Shown: positions 1-6,750 of the stretch, in pieces
Layout: the number at the start of each line of letters is the position of its first letter
Position numbering within the stretch: the stretch's first letter is position 1
Translations under genes and position numbers: made by a program
The notes under the pieces: generated by a model
Databases searched by the model: none
The model's input: only the letters and a program-made list of their open reading frames with translations
What the model was told of the DNA's origin: nothing
NCBI RefSeq assembly: GCF_031393925.1
Contig: NZ_JANMWL010000028.1
Location: 1-26,077, forward strand
Length of the DNA stretch: 26,077 nt
Direction of reading: 5' to 3'
Source: Methylibium sp031393925
Lineage (GTDB): Bacteria; Pseudomonadota; Gammaproteobacteria; Burkholderiales; Burkholderiaceae_C

Positions 1-1613
1 CCCGCCAGCCGGATCAGATCGCGCGCCAGGTCCACGATGCGCACCGGCTCGCCCATTTCCAGCACGTACACCTGCCCGGTCTGGCCAATGACCGCCGCCT
101 GCACCACCAGCCGCGCCGCCTCGCGCGTGGTCATGAAGTAGCGCGTGATCTCGGGGTGGGTGACGGTCACCGGCCCGCCCTTGGCGATCTGCTCCTTGAA
201 CTTCGGGATCACGCTGCCGCTCGAGCCCAGCACGTTGCCGAAGCGCACCGCCATGAACCGCGTCGCATGGCCCCCGCACGCCAGGTGGCTGATGACCATC
301 TCCGCCGCGCGTTTGGTGGCGCCCATCACGTTGGTCGGGTTCACCGCCTTGTCGGTGCTGATCAGCACGAAGCGCTCCACGCCGTGCTCGGCGCTGGCGA
401 GCGCGGCGTGGTAGGTGCCGAGCGTGTTGTTCTGCAGCGCCGCCCACGCGTTGTCGTCTTCCATCAGCGGCACATGCTTGTAGGCGGCGGCATGAAAGAC
501 GACCTGCGGGCGCCACTTGCCCATGACGTGTCGCAGGTGCTCGAGGTTCTTCACGTCGCCGATCAGGCGCACCAGCGGCAGTGCCGGGAAGCGCTCGCCC
601 AGCTCCTGCTCGATGGTGTAGAGGTTGAACTCGCTTTGCTCGTAGAGCACCAGCCGCGCCGGCTCGTAGCGCGCTACCTGGCGGCACAGTTCACTGCCGA
701 TGCTGCCGCCCGCGCCGGTGATCATGACCACGGTGCCGCGCAGGCATTCGGCGATACCGGCTTCGTCGAGCACCACCGGCTCGCGGCCGAGCAAGTCTTC
801 GGGTTCGATGTCGCGCACGCGGCCCACCTGCGCACCGGCCAGCAGCTCATCGGCCGAAGGCACGGTGAGCACCGAGCGGCCGGCAGCGCCCGCCAGTTCA
901 AACACGCGGCGGCGCGCCTGCCCGCGCAGCGAGGGCATGGCGACGATCACATGGCTGGCGCCGTGGTGCTCGGCTTCCTGCGCGAGCTGGCTCAAGGGGC
1001 CGAGCACCGGCACGCCGCCGATGCGCGAGCCTTGCTTGGCCGGGTCGTCGTCAAGCAGGCCGATCACCTTCCAGCCTTGGTGCTGGATGCCCGCGAGCAG
1101 CAACCGCGCCGCGTCCCCGGCGCCGAGCACGAGCGCGGTGCGCGTTTCGCGGTCGCTGCCGCTGATGCGCGAGCGCGCGTGTTCGTAGGCCATGCGGTAG
1201 GCGATGCGCACCATGGCCAGCCCCATGAGTGTCACGATCGGGTGCAGCGCCAGCACCGCGCGCGGCACCTCGCGCAGCCCGGCCAGCAGCACCGCGGCCG
1301 CGGCCAGCGCGCCGGCCAGCAAGCAGGCCAGCGTGAGCCGCTTGATCTCACCGAAGCCCGAGAAGCGCCACATGCCGTGCGGCACTTTGAGCGCCTTGAA
1401 GACCACCGCGTAGACCGCCACGATGGCCAGCAAGACCCAGCCGTCGTAGCCCGGGCGCGCCGACAGCCACCGCTCGAAGCCGAGCCGAAACAGGTGGGTG
1501 AGTTGCCAGCACGCCGCCACCACCAGCGCGTCGACGCCCAGCACCAGCAAGGTGCGGTGCGGGCGCAGCCGCGCGAACCAGGCGTCCAGTCGCGCCCAGG
1601 GGCTGGTCGTCAT
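1..1613 (-). CDS. CapD/WbpM-type nucleoside-diphosphate-sugar 4,6-dehydratase, membrane-anchored (3' end cut by window)
   Basis: This enzyme probably dehydrates a UDP-GlcNAc-type sugar to its 4-keto-6-deoxy form at the cytoplasmic membrane. The first 537 residues are visible. An N-terminal hydrophobic part (several membrane segments, about residues 20-130) precedes a Rossmann domain with the NAD motif GAGGSIGSE near residue 300. It then carries STDKAVNP, MGATK and RFGNVLGSSGSVIPKF (about 455-470). In MGATK, Met430 occupies the usual SDR tyrosine position and Lys434 follows four residues later. This is the atypical S-M-K triad known from WbpM/PglF 4,6-dehydratases. The reading is open to the edge after VDLARDLIRLAG, so roughly 80-110 C-terminal residues are missing. 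The ATG at 1613 overlaps the preceding sugar-transferase stop as ATGA. It is the last visible gene of the operon. Family assignment is firm; the exact substrate is inferred. Confidence 0.93.
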   Translation of the reverse strand, partial: MTTSPWARLDAWFARLRPHRTLLVLGVDALVVAACWQLTHLFRLGFERWLSARPGYDGWVLLAIVAVYAVVFKALKVPHGMWRFSGFGEIKRLTLACLLAGALAAAAVLLAGLREVPRAVLALHPIVTLMGLAMVRIAYRMAYEHARSRISGSDRETRTALVLGAGDAARLLLAGIQHQGWKVIGLLDDDPAKQGSRIGGVPVLGPLSQLAQEAEHHGASHVIVAMPSLRGQARRRVFELAGAAGRSVLTVPSADELLAGAQVGRVRDIEPEDLLGREPVVLDEAGIAECLRGTVVMITGAGGSIGSELCRQVARYEPARLVLYEQSEFNLYTIEQELGERFPALPLVRLIGDVKNLEHLRHVMGKWRPQVVFHAAAYKHVPLMEDDNAWAALQNNTLGTYHAALASAEHGVERFVLISTDKAVNPTNVMGATKRAAEMVISHLACGGHATRFMAVRFGNVLGSSGSVIPKFKEQIAKGGPVTVTHPEITRYFMTTREAARLVVQAAVIGQTGQVYVLEMGEPVRIVDLARDLIRLA

Positions 1614-2293
1614 GGCGCGTCGCGCCGTCCGGGTGCAGCGGGTGCAGCAGGCGTGGCAGGCGCGGCGCGACCGGCCAGCACAGCCAGCGAGCGCCACAGC
1701 ACACGCAGATCGGAGCCGAAAGATGCGTGCGCCGAGTACTCGGCCGACAGGCGCAGCTTGGCCGGCAGCACACGCTCGATGTAGGCCCGCTCGGGGTCGG
1801 GCTCGGCCGCCAGGAGACGGGCTTCGTCGCGAAAGGCGAGCGCAGCCGGGTCGGTGATGCCCGGGCGCACGGCCAGCAGCGCCTCGCGCAGCTCGGCCGG
1901 ATAGTGCGCGACATAGCGCGGCAGTTCGGGGCGCGGGCCCACCAGGCTCATGGTCCCTTGCAGCACGTCGATGAGCTGGGCCAGCTCGTCGAGCCGGTAC
2001 CGGCGCAGGACCGCGCCGACGCGGGTGATGCGCGCGTCATGCGCCAGCGTGAGCGACAAGCCGCGCCCCGCCGCGCCATCGACCATGGTGCGCAATTTGT
2101 GGATGCGAAACGGCCGGCCGCCGCGGCCCACGCGCTGCTGGCGAAAGAACACCGGCCCCGGCGAGTCGAGCTTGATCGCCAGCGCCATCAGCGCGAACAG
2201 GGGCGCGAGCAGGACGAGGCCACCGGCCGCCAACACCAGATCGAAGCCGCGCTTGCGGCAGGTCGCCAGGGCGAGCGTCGCTGCGGCGCTCAC
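1610..2293 (-). CDS. Small polyprenyl-phosphate sugar-phosphate transferase (PglC-like initiating transferase)
   Basis: The enzyme likely moves a sugar 1-phosphate from a UDP-sugar to undecaprenyl phosphate, the first membrane step of repeat-unit assembly. At 227 aa it matches the minimal monotopic PglC-like bacterial sugar-transferase domain (PF02397) and lacks the multi-spanning N-terminus of WbaP or WcaJ. Visible family motifs are KRGFD (14-18) before one re-entrant hydrophobic helix (19-40), DSPGPVFFRQQRVGR (43-57), FRIHKLRTM (62-70), the Asp102-Glu103 pair in RLDELAQL (the catalytic dyad of PglC relatives) and LVGPRPELPRYV (117-128). The C-terminal tail is Ala/Pro-rich. The start is GTG at 2293 inside a GTGA overlap with the aminotransferase stop, and the stop overlaps the dehydratase ATG. 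The sugar transferred is not visible from sequence; its neighbours suggest a 4-amino-4,6-dideoxy sugar. Confidence 0.93.
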   Translation of the reverse strand: MSAAATLALATCRKRGFDLVLAAGGLVLLAPLFALMALAIKLDSPGPVFFRQQRVGRGGRPFRIHKLRTMVDGAAGRGLSLTLAHDARITRVGAVLRRYRLDELAQLIDVLQGTMSLVGPRPELPRYVAHYPAELREALLAVRPGITDPAALAFRDEARLLAAEPDPERAYIERVLPAKLRLSAEYSAHASFGSDLRVLWRSLAVLAGRAAPATPAAPAAPGRRDAP

Positions 2294-3525
2294 GGCGCGC
2301 CTGCGGCGATGAGCGCCCCGTCCGCCGCGAGCGCCGTGCGCACGGCGGCGGCCACGCGCTCGACATCGGCCTCGCTCATGCGCGGGTAGATCGGCAGGCT
2401 CACCGTGCGCTCGTAGGCGCGCTGGCTGTGCGCAAACTGCTCGGGGCGCAGCGCGTAGCGGTCGCGCCAGTAGGGGTGCAGGTGCAGCGGTATGTAGTGA
2501 ACGCTGGCGCCGATGCCCAGCGCGAACAGGCGCTCGATGAAGGCGTCGCGCCCGATCGGCGCGTCATCGGTGAGGCGCACGACGTAGAGGTGCCAGGCGT
2601 GCAGCTCACCGGCCGGCGCGGGCGGCGGCAGCAGCAGGGGCAGGCCGGTGAGCCCTTTGGCGTAGTGCGCGGCGATGCGCGCGCGCTGCTCGCAGAAGGC
2701 CTGCGCGCGCTTCAACTGGTGGATGCCGATCGCCGCGGCGATGTCGGTCAGGTTGTACTTGAAGCCCGGCGCCACCACTTCGTAGTACCAGCTCGGCACG
2801 GTGGCGGTGAAGCGGTCGAAGGCGTCGCGGTTCATGCCGTGCAGGCGCATGAGCTTGATGCGCCGCGCCACCTCGGCATGGCGCGTGACGACCATGCCGC
2901 CTTCGCCGGTGGTGATGGTCTTGTTGGCGTAGAAGCTGAACACGGTGGCGTCGCTGGCCAGCGTGCCGACGAGTGCGCCGCGGTACGTGGTCGGCAGGGC
3001 GTGGGCGGCGTCTTCCACCACCTTCAGGCCGTGGCGCTCTGCGATGGCAAGCAGGGCGCCCATGTCGGCGGCGAGGCCGCCGAAGTGGACCGGGATGAGG
3101 GCCCTGGTGCGTGGCGTGATGGCGGCTTCGACGCGGGCCGGATCGATGGTGAGCGTTTGCGGGTCGATGTCGACCAGCACCACGTCGGCGCCGAGGTAGC
3201 GCACCACCTCGGCGGTCGCGGTGAAGGTGTGGGTGGTGGTGATGACCTCGTCGCCGGGGCCGATGCCCAGGGCTTCGAGCGCGAGGTGCAGGCCGGCGGT
3301 GGCGGAGTTGACGGCGATGGCTTGCAAAGCGGGCAAAGCGGGCTGACCCTTGGCCGAAGGGCGCGCCTCGAGGAAGGCACTGAAGTCTTGCTCGAAACGC
3401 TTGGCCTTCGGGCCGGTGGTGACCCAGCCCGAGCGCAGCGTGTCCACCACTTCGGCGATTTCGTCTTCGCCGATGTCGGGCAGCGCGAAAGGCAGGAAGG
3501 GCAGGAAGGGCAGCGCCTCGTTCAT
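2290..3525 (-). CDS. DegT/DnrJ/EryC1/StrS-family PLP sugar aminotransferase
   Basis: This 411-aa enzyme probably aminates a nucleotide-linked 4-keto-6-deoxy sugar, the product expected from the dehydratase encoded two genes downstream. It shows the DegT fold signatures: RSGWVTTGPKAKRFE (31-45), AVNSATAGLHLAL (71-83), EDAAHALP (171-178) and FSFYANKTITTGEGG, whose Lys202 is the expected PLP Schiff-base lysine. PGFKYNLTDIAAAIG follows, as in ArnB- and PseC-like members. Two oddities: the N-terminus repeats Leu-Pro-Phe three times, and about 15 extra residues (about 53-69, rich in Ala, Pro and Leu) sit between the first helix and the first strand. Both coincide with 9-bp tandem repeats. The ATG at 3525 overlaps the ugd stop as ATGA. 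An open frame continues upstream of this ATG but only crosses ugd out of frame. Family is certain; which amino sugar is made is inference. Confidence 0.94.
   Translation of the reverse strand: MNEALPFLPFLPFALPDIGEDEIAEVVDTLRSGWVTTGPKAKRFEQDFSAFLEARPSAKGQPALPALQAIAVNSATAGLHLALEALGIGPGDEVITTTHTFTATAEVVRYLGADVVLVDIDPQTLTIDPARVEAAITPRTRALIPVHFGGLAADMGALLAIAERHGLKVVEDAAHALPTTYRGALVGTLASDATVFSFYANKTITTGEGGMVVTRHAEVARRIKLMRLHGMNRDAFDRFTATVPSWYYEVVAPGFKYNLTDIAAAIGIHQLKRAQAFCEQRARIAAHYAKGLTGLPLLLPPPAPAGELHAWHLYVVRLTDDAPIGRDAFIERLFALGIGASVHYIPLHLHPYWRDRYALRPEQFAHSQRAYERTVSLPIYPRMSEADVERVAAAVRTALAADGALIAAGAP
3324..3341. repeat. Two-copy 9-bp tandem repeat inside the aminotransferase gene
   Basis: The unit gcaaagcgg occurs twice in a row, followed by a further partial gc. 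It lies within the stretch coding for the extra Pro/Ala/Leu-rich loop near residue 65. Its length is a multiple of three, so gain or loss of a unit would not shift the frame. Confidence 0.75.
3488..3513. repeat. Three-copy 9-bp tandem repeat at the aminotransferase N-terminus
   Basis: Three near-identical 9-bp units (aaaggcagg, aagggcagg, aagggcag) encode three consecutive Leu-Pro-Phe tripeptides close to the start codon. This segment precedes the first conserved helix, so its length is probably tolerated. Confidence 0.75.
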
Positions 3526-4850
3526 GCCGCCCCGCGCCCGATGGCGTGGTATTCGATGCCCAGCGTCTTCATCAGCGTCGGCTCGAACAGATTGCGACCG
3601 TCGAACACGACCGGCTCGCGCAGCGAGTGGCGAATGGCGTCGAAGTCGGGGCTGCGAAACTCCTTCCATTCGGTCACGATCACCAGCGCGTCGGCACCGG
3701 CCAGGGCCGCGTTGGCCGATTCCGCATAGTGCAGTCGCGGTTGCAGGCTCATCACACGTCGCGCCTCGTTCATCGCCACCGGGTCGTAGGCCACGATTTC
3801 GGCGCCGCGCTGCGTGAGCTGCTCGATCAGCACGCGGCTCGGCGCCTCGCGCAGGTCGTCGGTGCCCGGCTTGAAGGCCAGGCCCCAGAGCGCGAAACGC
3901 CGCCCGGTCAGGTCGGCACCGAAGCGCGCCACGACCTTGTCGGCGAGCACGCGCTTCTGCGTTTCGTTCACCGCTTCCACCGCCTTGAGCAGCTTCAGCT
4001 CGTGGCCGGCCTGCCCGCCCGAATGGATGAGCGCCTTCACGTCCTTGGGAAAGCACGAGCCACCATAGCCACAACCGGCATAGAGAAACTGCGTGCCGAT
4101 GCGCGGGTCGCTGCCGATGCCTTGGCGCACCAGTTCGATGTCGGCGCCCACCACTTCGGCCACGCGCGCCAACTCGTTCATGAAGCTGATGCGCGTGGCC
4201 AGCATCGCGTTGGCGGCGTACTTGGTGAATTCGGCACTCTTCACGTCCATCACCAGCACGCGGTCGCGGTTGCGCACGTAGGGGGAGTAGAGCGCGCGCA
4301 TCAACAGCACGGCGCGCTCGTCGTCGGCGCCGATCACCACCCGGTCGGGGCGCATGAAGTCGTTGACCGCAGCGCCCTCCTTGAGGAATTCGGGGTTGCT
4401 CACGACCGCAAAGTCGACCGCGACGCCGCGCCTGGCCAGCGCCGCGGCGACCACTTCGCGCACGCGCTCGGCGGTGCCCACCGGCACCGTGCTCTTGTCG
4501 ATCACGACCTTGTAGTCGGTCATGCGCGCGCCGATGGCTTCGGCCGCGGCGATGACGTGGCGCAAGTCGGCCGAGCCGTCCTCGTCGGGCGGCGTGCCCA
4601 CGGCAATGAACTGCAAGGTGCCGTGCGCGACCGCGCGGTCGGTGTCGGTGGTGAACTCGAGCCGCTGCGCCGCTGCGTTGCGCCGCACCATGTCCTCCAG
4701 ATTGGGCTCGTAAATCGGAATCACGCCCTGGCGCAGCGCCGCGATCTTGTCGGTGTCGACGTCCAGGCACAGCACATGGTTGCCCATTTCGGCCAGGCAG
4801 GCGCCGGTCACGAGGCCGACGTAGCCGGTTCCCACCACGGTGATCTTCAT
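3522..4850 (-). CDS. ugd: UDP-glucose 6-dehydrogenase
   Basis: The enzyme oxidises UDP-glucose to UDP-glucuronate with two NAD+ in the cytoplasm, supplying an acidic sugar for the polysaccharide. The 442-aa length is typical. Visible features are the N-terminal NAD motif VVGTGYVGLVTGACLAEMG (5-23), GTPPDEDGSAD, DKSTVPVGTAE, NPEFLKEGAA with catalytic Glu158, and GCGYGGSCFPKD with the thiohemiacetal-forming Cys266, then a C-terminal UDP-binding domain with GLAFKPGTDDLREAPS. I chose the ATG at 4850 because MKITVVGTGYVG is the family's usual beginning and AAGGAAA lies about 9 nt upstream. The longer open frame to 4964 enters the methyltransferase out of frame. There is a 34-bp gap after the methyltransferase, and the ugd stop overlaps the aminotransferase ATG. 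Confidence 0.97.
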   Translation of the reverse strand: MKITVVGTGYVGLVTGACLAEMGNHVLCLDVDTDKIAALRQGVIPIYEPNLEDMVRRNAAAQRLEFTTDTDRAVAHGTLQFIAVGTPPDEDGSADLRHVIAAAEAIGARMTDYKVVIDKSTVPVGTAERVREVVAAALARRGVAVDFAVVSNPEFLKEGAAVNDFMRPDRVVIGADDERAVLLMRALYSPYVRNRDRVLVMDVKSAEFTKYAANAMLATRISFMNELARVAEVVGADIELVRQGIGSDPRIGTQFLYAGCGYGGSCFPKDVKALIHSGGQAGHELKLLKAVEAVNETQKRVLADKVVARFGADLTGRRFALWGLAFKPGTDDLREAPSRVLIEQLTQRGAEIVAYDPVAMNEARRVMSLQPRLHYAESANAALAGADALVIVTEWKEFRSPDFDAIRHSLREPVVFDGRNLFEPTLMKTLGIEYHAIGRGAA

Positions 4851-4884
4851 TGCAGGGTTTCCTTCATCGCGTCCGTCGCGTTTA

Positions 4885-5583
4885 TTAGTTCGTCTTGACC
4901 AGCCAGCACAGCCGGTGCGTGCGCAGCGGCGCCAGCACATTGACAAGCGCCGGCAGGCCGGCATGAAGGCGCAGCGCCGCTCGGGCGATCGGCGGGGCCA
5001 AGGTCACGCGGCGCAGCTCGCAACGCGCCTTCGGAAACAGCGCCCTGACGCGCGCGAGCGGCACGCCACGCACGTCGGCGTTGCGCGGATTGTCCACGCA
5101 GAAGTCGTACCAAAGCACGCCGCCACCGGGGCGTACCCAGCGCCACATCGCCTCGGCCAGACGCTGCTGCACGGCGTCGTCGAGCAGCGATGAAAACACC
5201 GTGAAGGCGAGCACCGCGTCCTGGCTCTGTGCCTGCACCTCGGCGAGCAACGCATCGCCCTCGATCAGCCGCAGCGCCGAGGGCAGCACGGCGCGCGCAG
5301 CCGCGCACCGCTCGGGCAACAGCTCGATGCCGCTCAGGAGCGGTGCCTCGGCTCCCAGGCGCAGCAAGTCGAGCAGGTTGCCGCCAGCGCCGCAGCCGAG
5401 CTCGAGCAAACGCCGGCCTTGCAAGTCGCGCCAGCCGTGCGCGCGCCACAGCGCGACGGTGGCGCGAAGACGCTCCTGCTGCGCCTGCAACGCGGCGGCA
5501 TCGAACAGGCTGTAGCGCGCCGCATCGCCGGCTGCGTCGCGGCGCGCATAGCGTTCGGCCACGGCCCGGGCTTCGTCGTTCAC
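4885..5583 (-). CDS. Class I SAM-dependent methyltransferase
   Basis: This 232-aa protein is a predicted S-adenosylmethionine-dependent methyltransferase. The central sign is motif I, LLELGCGAGGNLLDLL (59-74). An acidic residue ends the next strand (GIELLPE, about 85-91), a GDALL segment lies near 109-113, and WRWVRPGGGVLWYDF resembles the post-III region. The start is GTG at 5583 in a GTGA overlap with the GT2 stop. A longer open frame to 5976 only shadows the GT2 gene. Its place between glycosyltransferases and sugar-nucleotide genes suggests that it methylates a sugar of the repeat unit or caps the chain, but nothing in the sequence fixes the substrate. The stop TAA is followed by 34 bp before ugd. 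Confidence 0.88.
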   Translation of the reverse strand: MNDEARAVAERYARRDAAGDAARYSLFDAAALQAQQERLRATVALWRAHGWRDLQGRRLLELGCGAGGNLLDLLRLGAEAPLLSGIELLPERCAAARAVLPSALRLIEGDALLAEVQAQSQDAVLAFTVFSSLLDDAVQQRLAEAMWRWVRPGGGVLWYDFCVDNPRNADVRGVPLARVRALFPKARCELRRVTLAPPIARAALRLHAGLPALVNVLAPLRTHRLCWLVKTN

Positions 5584-6689
5584 CGCGTGAGCACGCCAAA
5601 AGCGGGCGACGGCGCGCCGCGCACCAGCACATCGACCCAGCCGCGCAAGCTGCCCAGGCCGTAGCCGAAGTGATAGGCCGCAATCACCAGCGGCAAGCGC
5701 GGCAGCAGCGACAGGCCGGCGCTGCGCGCGATGGCCAGCGTGGCCGCTGCGACATAGAGCGCGTAGGCGCCCAGCAGCGCGAGCAGCCCGACGCGCGCCA
5801 CCGGCCACGCGAGCGACGCCGCGGCCAGCGCACCGAGCGCCGCCACGAAAGCGCCCGGCACGAGCTGCCGCAGCGACGCCACCCGGCCATGCTTCTTCAT
5901 CACGAACGCCTTCCAGTAGCCGTACTGGCGCTGCTGGGCGAACAGTTGCGCAAGGCTGGCGCGCGGGCGGTAGCACGAGCGGATCAGCGCGCTTTGCCAG
6001 ACCGTTGCGCCAGCGCGCACCAGCCGCAGGTTGTGCTCGTCGTCCTGGTTGCGCGCGAGCGTTTCGTCGAAGCCGCCGTGGCGATCGAAGGTCTCGCGCG
6101 GCCAGCAGCCGAGGTAGACGGTGTCGACCGGGCCTTCGTAGCCCAGGTCGCGCGAGCGCGCGCCGCCGGCCACCCAGCGTGACTGGAAGGCGGCGGCAAT
6201 GGCGCGCTGGGTCGCGCCGCGTGATCGGTCGCGCTGGGTTGCGCCGCGTGATCGGTCACGCTGGGTCGCGCCGCCGGGCGCGGGGTGCTGCATCGACGCG
6301 TCGCCCTCGGCCCGCCACGGCCCGCCGACGTTGGCCGCGCCGCTGCGCTCGAGCGCCGCCAGGCACTGCGCGATGTAGTCGCCCTCGTAGACGCTGTGCA
6401 GGTCCATGCGCACGATGACCGCGCCGCGCGCGCGCTCCAGGCATCGGTTGAGCCCCGTCGAGACGATGCGCCCGGGGTTGTCGACACGCACGAAGCGCGC
6501 GTCGGCAGCGCAGCGCGCGTCGAGCAGCTCACGCGTGCCGTCGTCGCTCTGGCCGTCGGCCACCAGCACTTCGATCGCGACGCCGTTCGGCAGTCGCTGA
6601 GCCGCCACCGCGTCGCAAAACGCGAGCACGTGTTCGCGCTCGTTGCGGCAGGGCGCGATCACGCTCACCCGTCGCGCGGGCGAGCTCAT
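5580..6689 (-). CDS. ExoA-like family 2 glycosyltransferase with C-terminal membrane segments
   Basis: A 369-aa GT2 enzyme resembling succinoglycan ExoA, likely adding a sugar to the lipid-linked repeat at the inner membrane face. Visible are VSVIAPCRNER (8-18), VLVADGQSDDGTRELL (41-56), the metal-site region RMDLHS (94-99), GGFDETLARNQDDEHN with the acidic QDDE group (215-218), then YRPRASL and QYGYWK. About three hydrophobic segments follow (279-293, 297-320, 328-345). Residues about 140-162 hold a tandem nonapeptide (GATQRDRSR twice, then GATQR) that relatives are not expected to have. The ATG at 6689 gives MSSPARRVSV just before the first strand. It lies 31 bp after the GT4 stop because a 35-bp duplication separated the two genes. 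A frame open through GT4 exists, but it is a GC-driven shadow. Confidence 0.92.
   Translation of the reverse strand: MSSPARRVSVIAPCRNEREHVLAFCDAVAAQRLPNGVAIEVLVADGQSDDGTRELLDARCAADARFVRVDNPGRIVSTGLNRCLERARGAVIVRMDLHSVYEGDYIAQCLAALERSGAANVGGPWRAEGDASMQHPAPGGATQRDRSRGATQRDRSRGATQRAIAAAFQSRWVAGGARSRDLGYEGPVDTVYLGCWPRETFDRHGGFDETLARNQDDEHNLRLVRAGATVWQSALIRSCYRPRASLAQLFAQQRQYGYWKAFVMKKHGRVASLRQLVPGAFVAALGALAAASLAWPVARVGLLALLGAYALYVAAATLAIARSAGLSLLPRLPLVIAAYHFGYGLGSLRGWVDVLVRGAPSPAFGVLTR
6204..6273. repeat. 27-bp tandem repeat (about 2.6 copies) inside the GT2 gene
   Basis: Units at 6204-6230 and 6231-6257 differ at one base, and a partial third copy runs from 6258. On the coding strand each full unit encodes GATQRDRSR. 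The unit is nine codons long, so copy-number changes preserve the frame. It looks like a recent expansion within a catalytic-domain loop. Confidence 0.88.
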
Positions 6690-6750
6690 ATCGATGCCGC
6701 CCGGGTCGGCAGCGGCGAGCTCATGTCGATGCCGCCCCGCTCGGCAGCGG
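6681..6750. repeat. 35-bp tandem duplication at the GT4/GT2 junction
   Basis: Bases 6681-6715 and 6716-6750 are the same 35-bp sequence with three mismatches. Each copy carries an ATGA motif on the minus strand. One is the GT4 stop (TGA at 6723-6721) with a spare ATG; the other is the real GT2 start at 6689. The simplest reading is that GT4 and GT2 once overlapped by ATGA and a duplication moved them apart. Confidence 0.88.

Noticed and set aside
156..1784. A 542-codon open frame on the plus strand opposite the dehydratase and sugar-transferase genes
   Set aside because: It is His/Arg/Ala-rich low-complexity translation opposite conserved genes with intact motifs. In GC-rich DNA such antisense frames stay open by chance.
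2290..4770. An 826-codon continuous minus-strand frame suggesting a fused protein
   Set aside because: Only the part from 3525 onward is aminotransferase. The upstream half crosses ugd out of frame and has no domain.
6204..6750. CRISPR-like array formed by the 27-bp and 35-bp repeats
   Set aside because: Units are directly adjacent with no spacers, have only two or three copies, lie in or at genes, and no cas gene is present.
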